This document shows positions 26,893 through 35,378 of a stretch of 64,000 nucleotides of DNA, piece by piece. The position numbers were made by a program, and so were the translations under genes. Every line of letters begins with the position of its first letter. Position 1 is the stretch's first letter. The notes beneath the pieces were generated by a model. The model searched no databases and was not told the origin of the DNA. It saw only the letters and a list, made by a program, of their open reading frames with translations. Origin of the DNA: Rhizobium leguminosarum bv. trifolii WSM1325 (GTDB taxonomy: Bacteria > Pseudomonadota > Alphaproteobacteria > Rhizobiales > Rhizobiaceae); NCBI GenBank assembly GCA_000023185.1, contig CP001623.1, positions 124,001-188,000 of the forward strand. Direction: 5' to 3'.

Positions 26893-28053
26893 TCAGCTTG
26901 TCTGAAGCCGTCGACGCACAATCCCTGCGTGGAAGTTTGCCCCATGCAGGAGGCCGGCATCGTTGAAGTCATAGGTCGGGTTATGAAGTGGCGGCGAATG
27001 CTCGCCGTTGCCAAGGAACACGAAACAGCCCGGAACCCGCGTAAGGAACTGCGCGAAGTCTTCGGATCCGGTCATGGGCTTGCTCGCGATGGCGACATTT
27101 GAAGCGTCGTACAGATCGCGTGCGACGCTCAAGGCCTCCTCCGTCAACGACGGATCGTTCATGAGAGGGATGAATTCCCTGGTGTAGACGACGTCAGCCT
27201 TGATGTTGTGCGTCATGGCGGTACCCTCGGCGATCACGCGCATCTGCTTCTCGATCGTCTCGCTGATCTCCGAGCGAAAGCTGCGGGCGTCGCCCAGAAT
27301 GCGGGCGAAGCCGGGAAGCGCATTCCTCGTGCCGTCGGTGATCAGCTCAGTGACGGAGACGACGGCGATGTCGGCCGGATCCAGTCGCCGCGAGACGATG
27401 GTCTGCAGATTGGTCACGAGCGCGCAGGCCGCGACGAGCACTTCATTGCCCCAGTGAGGCCGGGCGGCGTGGCCGCCGACGCCGGTCAGCGTAATCTCGA
27501 AATTGTCCTCGGCGGACATGATCGCTTCAGGACGCGTATGGAAGCGGCCAATGTCGATCCCCGGCATGTTGTGGATGCCGTAGATCTCGTCGAAGGGGAA
27601 TCTTTCGAAGAGCCCATCGGCGATCATTGCCAGCGCGCCTTTGCCCCATTCTTCTGCAGGCTGGAAGATGAAGCGTACCGTGCCGTCGAAACCGCCTTCC
27701 CCGGCCAGGACCTTTGCTGCGCCGAGCAGCATGGCGGTGTGGCCGTCGTGACCGCAAGCATGCATGATTCCCGGGTTTTGGGACCGGTGCGAGAGCTCCG
27801 CCTGTTCGTTGATCCTGAGCGCATCCATATCGGCACGCAGGGCAATGGCGCGATTGCCGTTGCCGCGTTTCAGCGTTCCGACGACGCCGGTGCCGCCGAT
27901 GCCCTCGGTGACCTCGTCGAAGCCGAATTCCCGCAGCTTGGCCGCAACGAAGGCGGATGTCCGCCGCTCCTCGAAGCCAAATTCGGGATGAGCGTGGAGA
28001 TCGCGTCTCCACGCTGTCATTTCCGCATGCAGCGCATCCTTGTCGATTGTCAT
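26893..28053 (-). CDS. M20-family metallo-amidohydrolase (aminoacylase/hippurate hydrolase type)
   Basis: The 386-residue cytoplasmic enzyme shows the M20D metal site: HACGHDGH with Cys 100 and His 102, FQPAEEWGKGA with the catalytic Glu pair, and an IHNMPG His. Family members cleave N-acyl amino acids or amides. Its start overlaps the stop of the second hydrolase (ATGA), which in turn overlaps diaminopropionate ammonia-lyase, so the three are translated together. An N-acylated diamino acid is a plausible substrate, but this is inference from context. Confidence 0.87.
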   Translation of the reverse strand: MTIDKDALHAEMTAWRRDLHAHPEFGFEERRTSAFVAAKLREFGFDEVTEGIGGTGVVGTLKRGNGNRAIALRADMDALRINEQAELSHRSQNPGIMHACGHDGHTAMLLGAAKVLAGEGGFDGTVRFIFQPAEEWGKGALAMIADGLFERFPFDEIYGIHNMPGIDIGRFHTRPEAIMSAEDNFEITLTGVGGHAARPHWGNEVLVAACALVTNLQTIVSRRLDPADIAVVSVTELITDGTRNALPGFARILGDARSFRSEISETIEKQMRVIAEGTAMTHNIKADVVYTREFIPLMNDPSLTEEALSVARDLYDASNVAIASKPMTGSEDFAQFLTRVPGCFVFLGNGEHSPPLHNPTYDFNDAGLLHGANFHAGIVRRRLQTS

Positions 28054-29297
28054 GCCGGCAGTCCTTCCTTGGCGAGCTGGCGAACGACATCCAGCAGGAT
28101 GTTCGCTCCGGCAACGAGATCTTCGTCGGCCGTGTATTCCCTCGGGTTATGGCTGATCCCGCCGATGCTCGGGACGAAGATCATCGCCGACGGGGCGATC
28201 CTGGCAATCATCTGCGCGTCGTGGCCGGCGCCGGAGGTCATCCGCCGGCAGGCGAGACCCCGGTCCCGCGCAGCCTTTTCGATGAGGCCGACGATCCCTT
28301 GGTCGAACTTCACAGGCTCGAACCGGGCAAGCCTTTCCACCGATATGCCGACCTGCTCCTCGGTTGATAGAATCTCCAGGAAGTTGGTGAGCGCGGTCTC
28401 CTCTTCTCTGAGGCGATCCTCGTCCGGATCGCGAAGGTCGACGGTGAAGGTTGCCCGCGACGGGATCACGTTGATGACATCAGGTTCGAAGCGCATGCAG
28501 CCGACTGTCGCGACCGTCGGCGTGTTCGAAGCCTTCGCCCGCTCGCGCAGGAAGATGACGACTCGCGCGGCGGCATGCCCGGCGTCTCGGCGCATGGAGA
28601 TCGGCGTTGTTCCGGCGTGATTGGCATCGCCGGTGATGGTCACCCTCTGCCAGGAGATGCCTTGAAGGTCTTCCACGGCGCCGACCGGAATGCCTTCGCG
28701 TTCGAGGACCGGGCCTTGCTCGATATGCAGCTCGATATAGGCGTGCGGCCTGAGGAAGCCGGGCTCATGTTCGCCGGCATAGCCGATCCGCTCGAGCTCC
28801 TGGCCAAGTATCGTCCCGTCGGTGCCAATGGTGGCAAGAGCCGCGTCGACATCGAGACCGCCGGCATAGACCAGCGACCCCATCATATCGGGCGCGTAGC
28901 GCGCACCTTCCTCATTGGTGAAGGCCGCCACGACGATCGGCCGGGATGGCGCCAGGCCTTCGGCCTTCAGCGTCTCGATGACTTCCAGACCGGATAGCGC
29001 GCCGTAGCAGCCGTCATAGATACCGGCGCCGATGACGGTGTCGATATGCGAGCCGAGCAGCAGGGGCGCTTCGTCGGCGACGCCGTCCGGTTTCCAGATG
29101 CCGAAGATGTTGCCGATGCGATCGACGGCGACGGCGAGCCCTGCGTCCTCGATCCATACGACGAATTGGTCGCGGCCGAGTTTTTCGGCATCAGAAGCTG
29201 CCAGCCGCACGAGCCGGCCGTCGCTATCCCGGCCGATTTCGCCGAGCGTCCTGATGCGCCAAAGCAGACGCGCCGCATCGATGGATCGCGCGGTCAT
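28050..29297 (-). CDS. M20-family hydrolase, N-carbamoyl-amino acid / allantoate amidohydrolase type
   Basis: The 415-residue cytoplasmic protein has the binuclear metal site of the AmaB/AllC group: GSHIDTV (His 84), YDGCYG (Asp 95), TNEEGARY (Glu 129/130) and ELHIEQGP (His near 193). Members remove carbamoyl or similar groups from amino-acid nitrogen. It is longer and distinct from the partner M20 enzyme next to it. ATGA overlaps on both sides place it in the middle of a three-gene operon. Confidence 0.87.
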   Translation of the reverse strand: MTARSIDAARLLWRIRTLGEIGRDSDGRLVRLAASDAEKLGRDQFVVWIEDAGLAVAVDRIGNIFGIWKPDGVADEAPLLLGSHIDTVIGAGIYDGCYGALSGLEVIETLKAEGLAPSRPIVVAAFTNEEGARYAPDMMGSLVYAGGLDVDAALATIGTDGTILGQELERIGYAGEHEPGFLRPHAYIELHIEQGPVLEREGIPVGAVEDLQGISWQRVTITGDANHAGTTPISMRRDAGHAAARVVIFLRERAKASNTPTVATVGCMRFEPDVINVIPSRATFTVDLRDPDEDRLREEETALTNFLEILSTEEQVGISVERLARFEPVKFDQGIVGLIEKAARDRGLACRRMTSGAGHDAQMIARIAPSAMIFVPSIGGISHNPREYTADEDLVAGANILLDVVRQLAKEGLPA

Positions 29298-30505
29298 ATC
29301 AAGGCTCCCTCCTGGATCTTCGCAGCGACGACAGCCGGCAGCAGTCCTGTGATTTCTTCATATTTGCCCGGATCGGTCGCGCCTTCCGTGTTGACGACGA
29401 AGATGCGGGAGCGTTGGTCGATCGAAAGCGCCGTCTTGATCGCCGGGTCGGCAGCGGCTTTGATGGCGGCTGCGAGGCCGACGCCGCCGCTTTCTCCAGC
29501 GACGATCGCCGGATCGCCGGAGATCGGACGGGCAAGGCGGTTCATGATCTCGATCGCGTCCGCTTCGTCCACCGTCATGAAGGCGTCGGCGGCACGGGAA
29601 AGAATCCGCCACGCGACAAGAGAAGGTTCATAGCATTCCAGCATTGCCATGACAGTTGGTTCGCCGTGGGCGATCGCAACAGGCCGCCCGGCGCGCGCCG
29701 TCTCGAAGAGGCATGCCGCGCGGGCTGGATCGACGACTGTGAAGACGGGACGTCGGTCGCCGAGCGCGATTGCCAGGTGGCCGGCGACCGCCGCGGCAAC
29801 GCCGCCGACGCCGGACTGGATGAACACATGGGTCGGCGGCTCCGGCATCTGCCTGAGCGCCTCCCGGACGAGGGCGGTATAACCTTGCATCACCAGACCG
29901 GGGATCCGTTCGTAGCCCGGCCAGGACGTGTCCGAAACGATGATCCAACCCTTTGCCTCGGCTATGCGGGCCGCCTCCCGTACGGATTCGTCATAGGTTC
30001 CCTCAACGCGGATCATCTCAGCGCCAAAGCGGGTGATGGCGCTGACGCGCTCGTTGCTGACGCCTGAGTGTACGAAGATGGCGGCACGCGCGCCGGTGAG
30101 CTGCGCGCCCTGGGCAACCGAGCGGCCATGGTTACCGTCGGTGGCGCAGGCGACAGTCATCCCTTGTGCAACGGCGCGGACATCAGGTGAATGCAGCTCG
30201 GCCATATCGATGGCGCGGCCGAGCTTCTGCTGCGCCTGTTCGAGAACGAGACGGATCACCGCATAGGCTCCGCCGAGTGCCTTGAAGCTTCCGAGGCCGA
30301 GGCGATGGCCTTCGTCCTTGACGTGGATCGCGCCGACGCCGATTTCGCGCGCCAGTCCTGGCAGTGCCACAAGCGGTGTAACCACATGCTCGTCGCGAAA
30401 GGCGAGGTAGCGCTCCACCTCCTCGGCGGCGGCGATGCCGAGCGCTTTCTCGTCTCTCGGATCAAGCGACAGACGATAGTCTGCCGTGGTGTTCAGAAGA
30501 AACAT
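29294..30505 (-). CDS. dpaL: Diaminopropionate ammonia-lyase
   Basis: From ATG 30505 the 403-residue protein is a fold-type II PLP enzyme. The cofactor Lys 75 is in LGSFKALGGAYAV, followed by the TDGNHGRSVAQGA loop. The block SGVGGVAAAVAGHL matches the phosphate-binding Gly loop region. This family converts 2,3-diaminopropionate to pyruvate and two ammonia. It is first in the operon with two amidohydrolases and is divergent from an Lrp regulator. A frame continuing upstream of the ATG crosses the regulator gene antisense and is ignored. A related threonine/serine-type lyase is possible but the long N-terminus with VKDEGHRLGLGSFK favours this call. Confidence 0.87.
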   Translation of the reverse strand: MFLLNTTADYRLSLDPRDEKALGIAAAEEVERYLAFRDEHVVTPLVALPGLAREIGVGAIHVKDEGHRLGLGSFKALGGAYAVIRLVLEQAQQKLGRAIDMAELHSPDVRAVAQGMTVACATDGNHGRSVAQGAQLTGARAAIFVHSGVSNERVSAITRFGAEMIRVEGTYDESVREAARIAEAKGWIIVSDTSWPGYERIPGLVMQGYTALVREALRQMPEPPTHVFIQSGVGGVAAAVAGHLAIALGDRRPVFTVVDPARAACLFETARAGRPVAIAHGEPTVMAMLECYEPSLVAWRILSRAADAFMTVDEADAIEIMNRLARPISGDPAIVAGESGGVGLAAAIKAAADPAIKTALSIDQRSRIFVVNTEGATDPGKYEEITGLLPAVVAAKIQEGALI

Positions 30506-30540
30506 GGCGAACCTCGATTTGGTGATTTCGCTGAACTCTA

Positions 30541-30588
30541 TTGCAAGGCCCGCGAAGAAGGCGCTGATATTCGGCCGCCTATTTGCAA
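30541..30588. promoter_or_regulatory. Two TTGCAA palindromes 42 bp apart in a divergent promoter region
   Basis: TTGCAA occurs at 30541-30546 and 30583-30588, in the gap between diaminopropionate ammonia-lyase (minus) and the Lrp regulator (plus). The 42-bp spacing is about four helical turns, a geometry suited to a multimeric Lrp protein. Functional use is inferred. Confidence 0.4.
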
Positions 30589-30610
30589 TTTTGTTTCGTG
30601 GAGCATCCAT

Positions 30611-31093
30611 TTGAGCAAGCGCGTTCAGACTTCCCGTCTCGATGCCTTCGACCGCAAGATCCTCGCCATTCTCCAGCGGGACAACACAACTCCGCAGCGA
30701 ACGATCGGCGAGGCGGTGAACCTTTCGGCGCCCGCCGTTCAGCGCCGGATCAAGCGAATGAGGGAGGAGGGGATCATCCTGGCGGATGTCTCGGTCATCG
30801 AGCCGCACGCCGTCGGCCAGGCCATCACGATCTTCGTCGAGGTGGAGGTCATCAGCGAAACCGCCAAGCAGATCGAGCATGCGAAGAAAGAGTTCGCAGC
30901 CACAGCCGAGATTCAGCAATGTTATTACGTCACCGGCGAAGCGGATTTCATTCTTGTTGTCGTCGTGTCGTCGATGGCCGACTACGAGGCTCTGACGCGC
31001 AGGCTCTTTTTCGGCAACAACAACGTCAAGCGCTTCCGGACTTTCGTCGCGATGGATCGGGTCAAAGTCGGGCTTGGCGTGCCGGTCGAGTAA
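30611..31093 (+). CDS. Lrp/AsnC-family regulator of the diaminopropionate operon
   Basis: The 160-residue product starts at TTG 30611, the only start that gives a normal-length Lrp protein; a GGAG-like site lies about 8 bp upstream. It has an N-terminal HTH (QRTIGEAVNLSAPAVQRRIKRM, about 32-53) and a C-terminal RAM domain with CYYVTGEADFILVV. It is divergent from the ammonia-lyase operon, which it probably controls in response to an amino acid. Confidence 0.85.
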   Translation: MSKRVQTSRLDAFDRKILAILQRDNTTPQRTIGEAVNLSAPAVQRRIKRMREEGIILADVSVIEPHAVGQAITIFVEVEVISETAKQIEHAKKEFAATAEIQQCYYVTGEADFILVVVVSSMADYEALTRRLFFGNNNVKRFRTFVAMDRVKVGLGVPVE

Positions 31094-31096
31094 GAC

Positions 31097-31124
31097 GATG
31101 CGGTAACCGGTTTGCCACCGCATC
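31097..31124. terminator. Bidirectional hairpin between convergent genes
   Basis: GATGCGGT (31097-31104) and ACCGCATC (31117-31124) form a perfect 8-bp inverted repeat in the 48-bp gap between the Lrp gene and the aminotransferase, which converge. No long U tract is present on either side. Confidence 0.5.
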
Positions 31125-31141
31125 AGTTGCCGATGGCGGGA

Positions 31142-32476
31142 TTACGCCGCGCGCTTCAGCGCATCGCCGAGTATCGCGACGATCGTGTCGATCTGGTCTT
31201 TCTCGATGATGAGCGGCGGAGAAAGCGCGATGATGTCGCCGGTCACCCGGATCAGCAGGCCCTTTTCGAAGCAGTCGACGAAGATGTCGTAAGCGCGGGT
31301 GCCCGGCGCCCCGTCACGAGGAGCCAGTTCGACCGCGCCGACCAGTCCGAGATTGCGGATGTCGACGACCTGAGGCAGGCCATTCAGCGAATGAAGGGCC
31401 TCCTGCCAGTATTCGGCGAGCTCGGATGCGCGCGTCAGCAGGCCTTCCTCCTCGTAGATCTCGAGCGTAGCGAGCCCGGCTGCGCAGGCGACCGGATGGC
31501 CGGAATAGGTATAGCCATGGAAGAGTTCGATCGCGTTATCAGGTCCGACCATCAGGCCGTCATAGACCCTGCGGCTGGCAAAGACCGCGCCCATCGGGAT
31601 CGTGCCGTTGGTGATGCCTTTTGCCGTGGTGATCAGGTCGGGCACGACGCCGAAGTAGTCGGTCGCAAAAGGGGTGCCGAGACGCCCGAAGCCGGTGATG
31701 ACCTCGTCGAAGATCAGCAGGATGCCGTGCTTGTCGGCGGTTGCGCGCAGCTTCTCCAGATAGCCCTTCGCAGGCAGGACGACGCCTGCTGATCCCGACA
31801 TCGGCTCGACGATGACAGCCGCGATGGTCTCGGCGCCGTGCAACTGCACCAGGCGCTCGAGATCGTCCGCCAGTTCGACGCCGTGGGCGGGGAGGCCCTT
31901 TGAAAACGCATTGCGCCCGATGTCGAGCGTGTGGCGCATATGGTCGGCCGGTATTTGCGGGAAGACCCGCCGGTTGTTGACGAGACCGCCGACAGAAATG
32001 CCGCCGAACCCGACGCCATGATATCCCTTCTCGCGCCCGATGATCCGTGTGCGGGTGCCCTGGCCGATCGCCCGCTGATAGGCGATGGCGATCTTGAGCG
32101 CCGTATCGACCGATTCCGAGCCCGAGCCGGTGAAGAAGATCCTGTCGAGCTTGGCGTCAGGACCGCCCGGCGCGTTCGCAGCCAATTTCGCAGCGAAGTC
32201 GAAGGCGATCGGATGCCCCATCTGAAAAGTCGGCGCGTAGTCGAGGGTTGCAAGCTGTCGCTCGACGGCTTGGGCGATCTTCTTGCGGCCGTGGCCGGCG
32301 TTGCAGCACCAGAGCCCGGCCGTGCCGTCAAGCACCTGATGTCCATCGATGTCGGTGTAGTACATGCCCTCTGCGGCTGCGAGTAGCCGCGGCGTGGCCT
32401 TGAATTGCCTGTTCGCGGTGAACGGCATCCAGAAATTTTCGAGTACGGGCGCGTTCGTTTTGCTGAGCTGGTCCAT
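31142..32476 (-). CDS. Omega-amino acid:pyruvate aminotransferase (class III)
   Basis: From ATG 32476 (ribosome site AAAGGAGG) the 444-residue PLP enzyme has the class III features SGSESVDTALKIA (phosphate-binding turn), FDEVITGFGR with Asp 257, and the cofactor Lys 286 in TTAKGITNG. The N-terminal ENFWMPFTANRQFK block is typical of beta-alanine:pyruvate transaminases. It moves the terminal amino group of beta-alanine or related omega-amino acids to pyruvate. A divergent XRE-cupin regulator of the PuuR type is next to it. Taurine or polyamine-derived substrates are alternatives. Confidence 0.88.
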   Translation of the reverse strand: MDQLSKTNAPVLENFWMPFTANRQFKATPRLLAAAEGMYYTDIDGHQVLDGTAGLWCCNAGHGRKKIAQAVERQLATLDYAPTFQMGHPIAFDFAAKLAANAPGGPDAKLDRIFFTGSGSESVDTALKIAIAYQRAIGQGTRTRIIGREKGYHGVGFGGISVGGLVNNRRVFPQIPADHMRHTLDIGRNAFSKGLPAHGVELADDLERLVQLHGAETIAAVIVEPMSGSAGVVLPAKGYLEKLRATADKHGILLIFDEVITGFGRLGTPFATDYFGVVPDLITTAKGITNGTIPMGAVFASRRVYDGLMVGPDNAIELFHGYTYSGHPVACAAGLATLEIYEEEGLLTRASELAEYWQEALHSLNGLPQVVDIRNLGLVGAVELAPRDGAPGTRAYDIFVDCFEKGLLIRVTGDIIALSPPLIIEKDQIDTIVAILGDALKRAA

Positions 32477-32568
32477 CCTGGCCTCCTTTGGGGATGGCGC
32501 CGAGAATGGCAATTTCTCCATTTCAAACAAGTCCTTTTCTTTGTCAGTGTAAACTGTTGAAATTAAAT

Positions 32569-32584
32569 GGGTATGAGGGTATGA
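32569..32584. promoter_or_regulatory. Tandem 8-bp repeat in the aminotransferase/regulator intergenic region
   Basis: GGGTATGA occurs twice head to tail (32569-32576 and 32577-32584), 37 bp before the XRE regulator start and in the divergent gap with the aminotransferase. It may be an operator; no other support is visible. Confidence 0.3.
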
Positions 32585-32620
32585 TTTGGGATATTCTGGA
32601 CAACACAAACGAACCGCGTC

Positions 32621-33169
32621 ATGTCAGTCGATATCGGCAACCGTCTTCGTCATCTCCGCATCGCCCATAAGCTTTCCCAGCGTGAGCTCGCCAAACGCAC
32701 CGGAGTGCCCAATTCGACGATCTCGCTGATCGAATCGAACGCCTCCAACCCGTCGGTCGGGGCCTTGAAGCGAATTCTGGACGGCATCCCCATTGGTCTG
32801 GCGGAATTCTTCGCCTTCGAGCCCGAGCGTCCAAGGAAAGCCTTCTATGCGGCCGAGGAGTTGGTGGAGATCGGCAAGGGCGCCATTTCCTACAGGCAGG
32901 TTGGAGAAAACCTGTTCGGGCGCAGCCTGCAAATACTCAAGGAATGTTACCAGCCGGGCGCCGATACCGGAAAGGTTCCGCTTGTTCACGAGGGGGAGGA
33001 GGGCGGGATCGTGCTCTCTGGAAGGCTCGAGGTGACGGTCGATGACGAGCGGCGTATCCTTGGAGCGGGTGACGCCTACTATTTCGAAAGCCGGCGCCCG
33101 CACCGCTTCCGCTGCGTCGGACCGGTGCCCTGCGAGGTCATCAGCGCCTGCACGCCGCCGACGTTCTAG
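32621..33169 (+). CDS. XRE-family regulator with cupin domain (PuuR-like)
   Basis: The 182-residue protein has an N-terminal lambda-type HTH (LSQRELAKRTGVPNSTISLIE, residues about 19-39) and a C-terminal cupin barrel (residues about 105-175, HEGEEGGIVLSGRLEV). It belongs to the PuuR group that senses polyamines or amino acids. It is divergent from the aminotransferase. Its TAG stop shares the tetranucleotide CTAG with the stop of the convergent ProC-like gene. Confidence 0.87.
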   Translation: MSVDIGNRLRHLRIAHKLSQRELAKRTGVPNSTISLIESNASNPSVGALKRILDGIPIGLAEFFAFEPERPRKAFYAAEELVEIGKGAISYRQVGENLFGRSLQILKECYQPGADTGKVPLVHEGEEGGIVLSGRLEVTVDDERRILGAGDAYYFESRRPHRFRCVGPVPCEVISACTPPTF

Positions 33170-33948
33170 TTCTTGCCCTCGATGCGGGCAAGCACGCCAT
33201 CGAGTGCAGCGGTCAGCGCGGCAACGCCGCCCTTCTTCTCGAAGTCTGAAAGAACCTGCTCGTTCAGTCCTCCCTTGGTCGCGAATTCGCGGCTCAGCGC
33301 GCTGAACGGTTCGTTGCCGGGGCTGTTCGCTTTCTGCGCGAGGCTTGCAAAGAGCGGCGCAATGTAGGCCTGTCCCTTCGCCTTTTCGAGGCCGCTTCTT
33401 TCCAGCCAGACGGCAACTTGCTCCATGATGCCGAAATAGGTCGACATCATTGCGCTCGCTGCCGCGAGAAGATCATATTGCTTTCTGGACTGGCATTGGA
33501 CGGCCGTTCCGAGCGTGTCGAAAAGCGCTGCGACGGCGGTATCGGGCGGATAGATGGCGGTGACGCCTTGCCGGCCTGCGACGAAGGGCAGGGGGATCGC
33601 CTGCACCAGATGCACGTCGGCGCCGATCCACTCGGATAGGGCCTGGCGCTCCGTCGCCGCAACGAGGCTGACGACCATTTGGCCATCCCTGAACGAAAGC
33701 GCACGCACGACCTCCTCGGCGACCTGCGGCCGTATCGCCAGGAACACCATGTCGCTGCGTTCGACGACGTCCTGATTGTCCTTGGCAATTCTGACGGCGG
33801 CGAATTCTTCTGCCAGCGTCGCGGCGATGTGAGCGCTTCGTGGAGAAACGTGAATTTCGGAGGCATAGGCCGGCTCAGTCAGAAGGCCGCGAACCATGGC
33901 CTCGGTAATTGCGCCGGTTCCGACGAAGCCGATACTGTCGATTTTCAT
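33166..33948 (-). CDS. Pyrroline-5-carboxylate reductase-like protein
   Basis: The 260-residue protein has an N-terminal NAD(P) loop GFVGTGAITEAM (residues 8-19) and the ProC helical C-terminal domain. However, the C-terminal signature region normally reading PGGTT is replaced here by an EFATKGGLNEQV stretch, where the Gly pair and Thr are shifted. It may act on a related cyclic imine rather than proline synthesis, in line with its position next to an omega-amino acid transaminase, whose products can cyclise to imines. Canonical ProC in rhizobia is usually elsewhere. The stop overlaps that of the XRE gene. Confidence 0.8.
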   Translation of the reverse strand: MKIDSIGFVGTGAITEAMVRGLLTEPAYASEIHVSPRSAHIAATLAEEFAAVRIAKDNQDVVERSDMVFLAIRPQVAEEVVRALSFRDGQMVVSLVAATERQALSEWIGADVHLVQAIPLPFVAGRQGVTAIYPPDTAVAALFDTLGTAVQCQSRKQYDLLAAASAMMSTYFGIMEQVAVWLERSGLEKAKGQAYIAPLFASLAQKANSPGNEPFSALSREFATKGGLNEQVLSDFEKKGGVAALTAALDGVLARIEGKN

Positions 33949-33989
33949 TTGATTACTCCGCAGCCCGCAGCGGGCCTAACGCGACATAG

Positions 33990-34160
33990 GCCAAGCCACA
34001 TCGCCTACAACACGACAAAGGCGACCGTTGCCACCTCCAAGCCAGTACCCCGCGACTATGCACCCGACAGGGACCGGGTCAATGCCGTCTACGTCACATC
34101 CGGGGTCATGCGGTTCTGCGGCCGGATGAGCGGAAGCCGTGGTTGGAAAGGGCCGGTCGA
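33990..34160 (+). pseudogene. Remnant of a short-chain dehydrogenase gene
   Basis: One frame reads HIAYNTTKA, then a stretch ending PRDYAPDRDRVNAV. This aligns by eye with the conserved SDR segment containing the catalytic YxxxK (Tyr codon at 34005-34007) and the RVNAV block that follows it. Nothing upstream gives the Rossmann loop or the active-site Ser, and the downstream proline-glycine segment is scrambled. It is therefore a truncated, decayed gene, left between the ProC-like gene and the Tad cluster. There is no matching start site. Confidence 0.55.
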
Positions 34161-34233
34161 ACGCAGTGGCGATATGCCGGACCTGGAGACGATCAATCGT
34201 GGAGGACTATAATGATAGTCGCAGCTGTGGGGC

Positions 34234-34260
34234 CTCCAGGCGATTGCGACAAGCCTGGAG
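34234..34260 (-). terminator. Hairpin immediately after the second TadE-like gene
   Basis: CTCCAGGC (34234-34241) and GCCTGGAG (34253-34260) form an 8-bp stem starting one base past the TAA stop of the minus-strand TadE-like gene. No U run follows, so it may be a weak or factor-dependent terminator. Confidence 0.45.
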
Positions 34261-34261
34261 C

Positions 34262-34846
34262 TTATTTGTAAGTGATCTTGTCGCCGACTCTCGGGCGATT
34301 GAAGTAATGGCGATCGAAGCTGTAGCCATTCTGCCCGGTGAAGTTTGAAAAGAACGCCGAGACCGGCGTCGTCAATGTGTACTGCACCCTGGTCAGCACC
34401 ACCTGCACGCCATCATCCTGGATTTCCGAAGGGACCTCGATTGCGCTCGCCGCGCCGGAGTTAAGGGCGGAGGTGTTGAGTGCTGCAGACCAGTTGACCG
34501 TCGCGCTGCCGCTCTTGGCGATATCGTCCACCGCGACGGTGATCGTCAGCCCTGTCGTCTCATAGGGCTGCAGGATGAAGCTGGCGCCGGAGAGAAGCTT
34601 GGCGACGTCGGACTTCGTCCAGGAGCCCTGCTGTGAAATCATGTCGCCTGTGGAAGAGGCAATCTCGTCTATCTTTCGGCTGACTGTGAGCGCATGGCCG
34701 AGATCGACGGTGCCGAACAGGAGCATCACCAGGATCGGCAACACCAGCGCGAATTCCACACCCGAAGCCGCTGACCGGTCGCGCACGAGATGACGGGTGC
34801 GGGATCGGGCGAAGCGGAAGAAGGACAGGCTCCGTTTCATGATCAT
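34262..34846 (-). CDS. TadE-like pilus-assembly/minor pilin protein
   Basis: The 194-residue protein has a hydrophilic basic N-terminus of about 25 residues. The TadE motif SGVEFALVLPILVMLLFG follows, including the Glu after the processing-type Gly, and then a periplasmic domain. I chose ATG 34846, one base after the stop of the upstream TadE-like gene; ATG 34840 is equally possible. It is last of a trio with TadG- and TadE-like genes. No Tad secretion ATPase, prepilin peptidase or Flp pilin is nearby. Confidence 0.8.
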   Translation of the reverse strand: MIMKRSLSFFRFARSRTRHLVRDRSAASGVEFALVLPILVMLLFGTVDLGHALTVSRKIDEIASSTGDMISQQGSWTKSDVAKLLSGASFILQPYETTGLTITVAVDDIAKSGSATVNWSAALNTSALNSGAASAIEVPSEIQDDGVQVVLTRVQYTLTTPVSAFFSNFTGQNGYSFDRHYFNRPRVGDKITYK

Positions 34847-34847
34847 C

Positions 34848-35378
34848 TCAGAAAGGCTCGTTGCGGAACAGAACGGAAGATCCGAGCAGGTAGCGGCCGT
34901 CGGAAAGCTTGGCGCTCGAAAGGCTGAAGAAATTGACGACGGCTGTCCATGGCAGGAACGTCTGAACCAGGATGTAATCGCTGCCTTTGCCGATGTCATA
35001 GGTCTCGGTGACCGTGAGATTGCCGCTGTCGTCGATGGGGTCGGTGCTGGCGGCCGACGAGAGGTCGGAAAGCACGATCACCTTGACCAGCAGACCGCTG
35101 GAGCAGCTGAACGACAGAAGCATGTCGTTGCAGATTCTGGCCTTGAAATCGGCCAGCGTGATCTTGGAGGACGCAACCTCGCCGGTGCGGATCATTCGGG
35201 AGATCTTGTGCACGGATGCGTCCAGCGCCGAGTTGACGAAGAACATCAGCGACACTTCGATAATGCCGAATATCATGATGAAGAGCGGCAGAGCCAGGAT
35301 CGCAAATTCGATCGCAGCAACCCCTTTGCGATCGCCGAACAGGCGGCGCAACGATGCGAAGCGTTTCCCTCGCCTCAT
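34848..35378 (-). CDS. TadE-like protein
   Basis: The 176-residue protein starts at ATG 35378, overlapping the stop of the TadG-like gene (ATGA). After the basic stretch RRLFGDRKG it has the TadE segment VAAIEFAILALPLFIMIFG, with the conserved Glu, and a Ser/Asp-rich periplasmic part with two Cys. A long open frame upstream of this ATG lies antisense-shifted within the TadG gene and is ignored. It probably acts with its two neighbours at the cell envelope. Confidence 0.82.
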   Translation of the reverse strand: MRRGKRFASLRRLFGDRKGVAAIEFAILALPLFIMIFGIIEVSLMFFVNSALDASVHKISRMIRTGEVASSKITLADFKARICNDMLLSFSCSSGLLVKVIVLSDLSSAASTDPIDDSGNLTVTETYDIGKGSDYILVQTFLPWTAVVNFFSLSSAKLSDGRYLLGSSVLFRNEPF

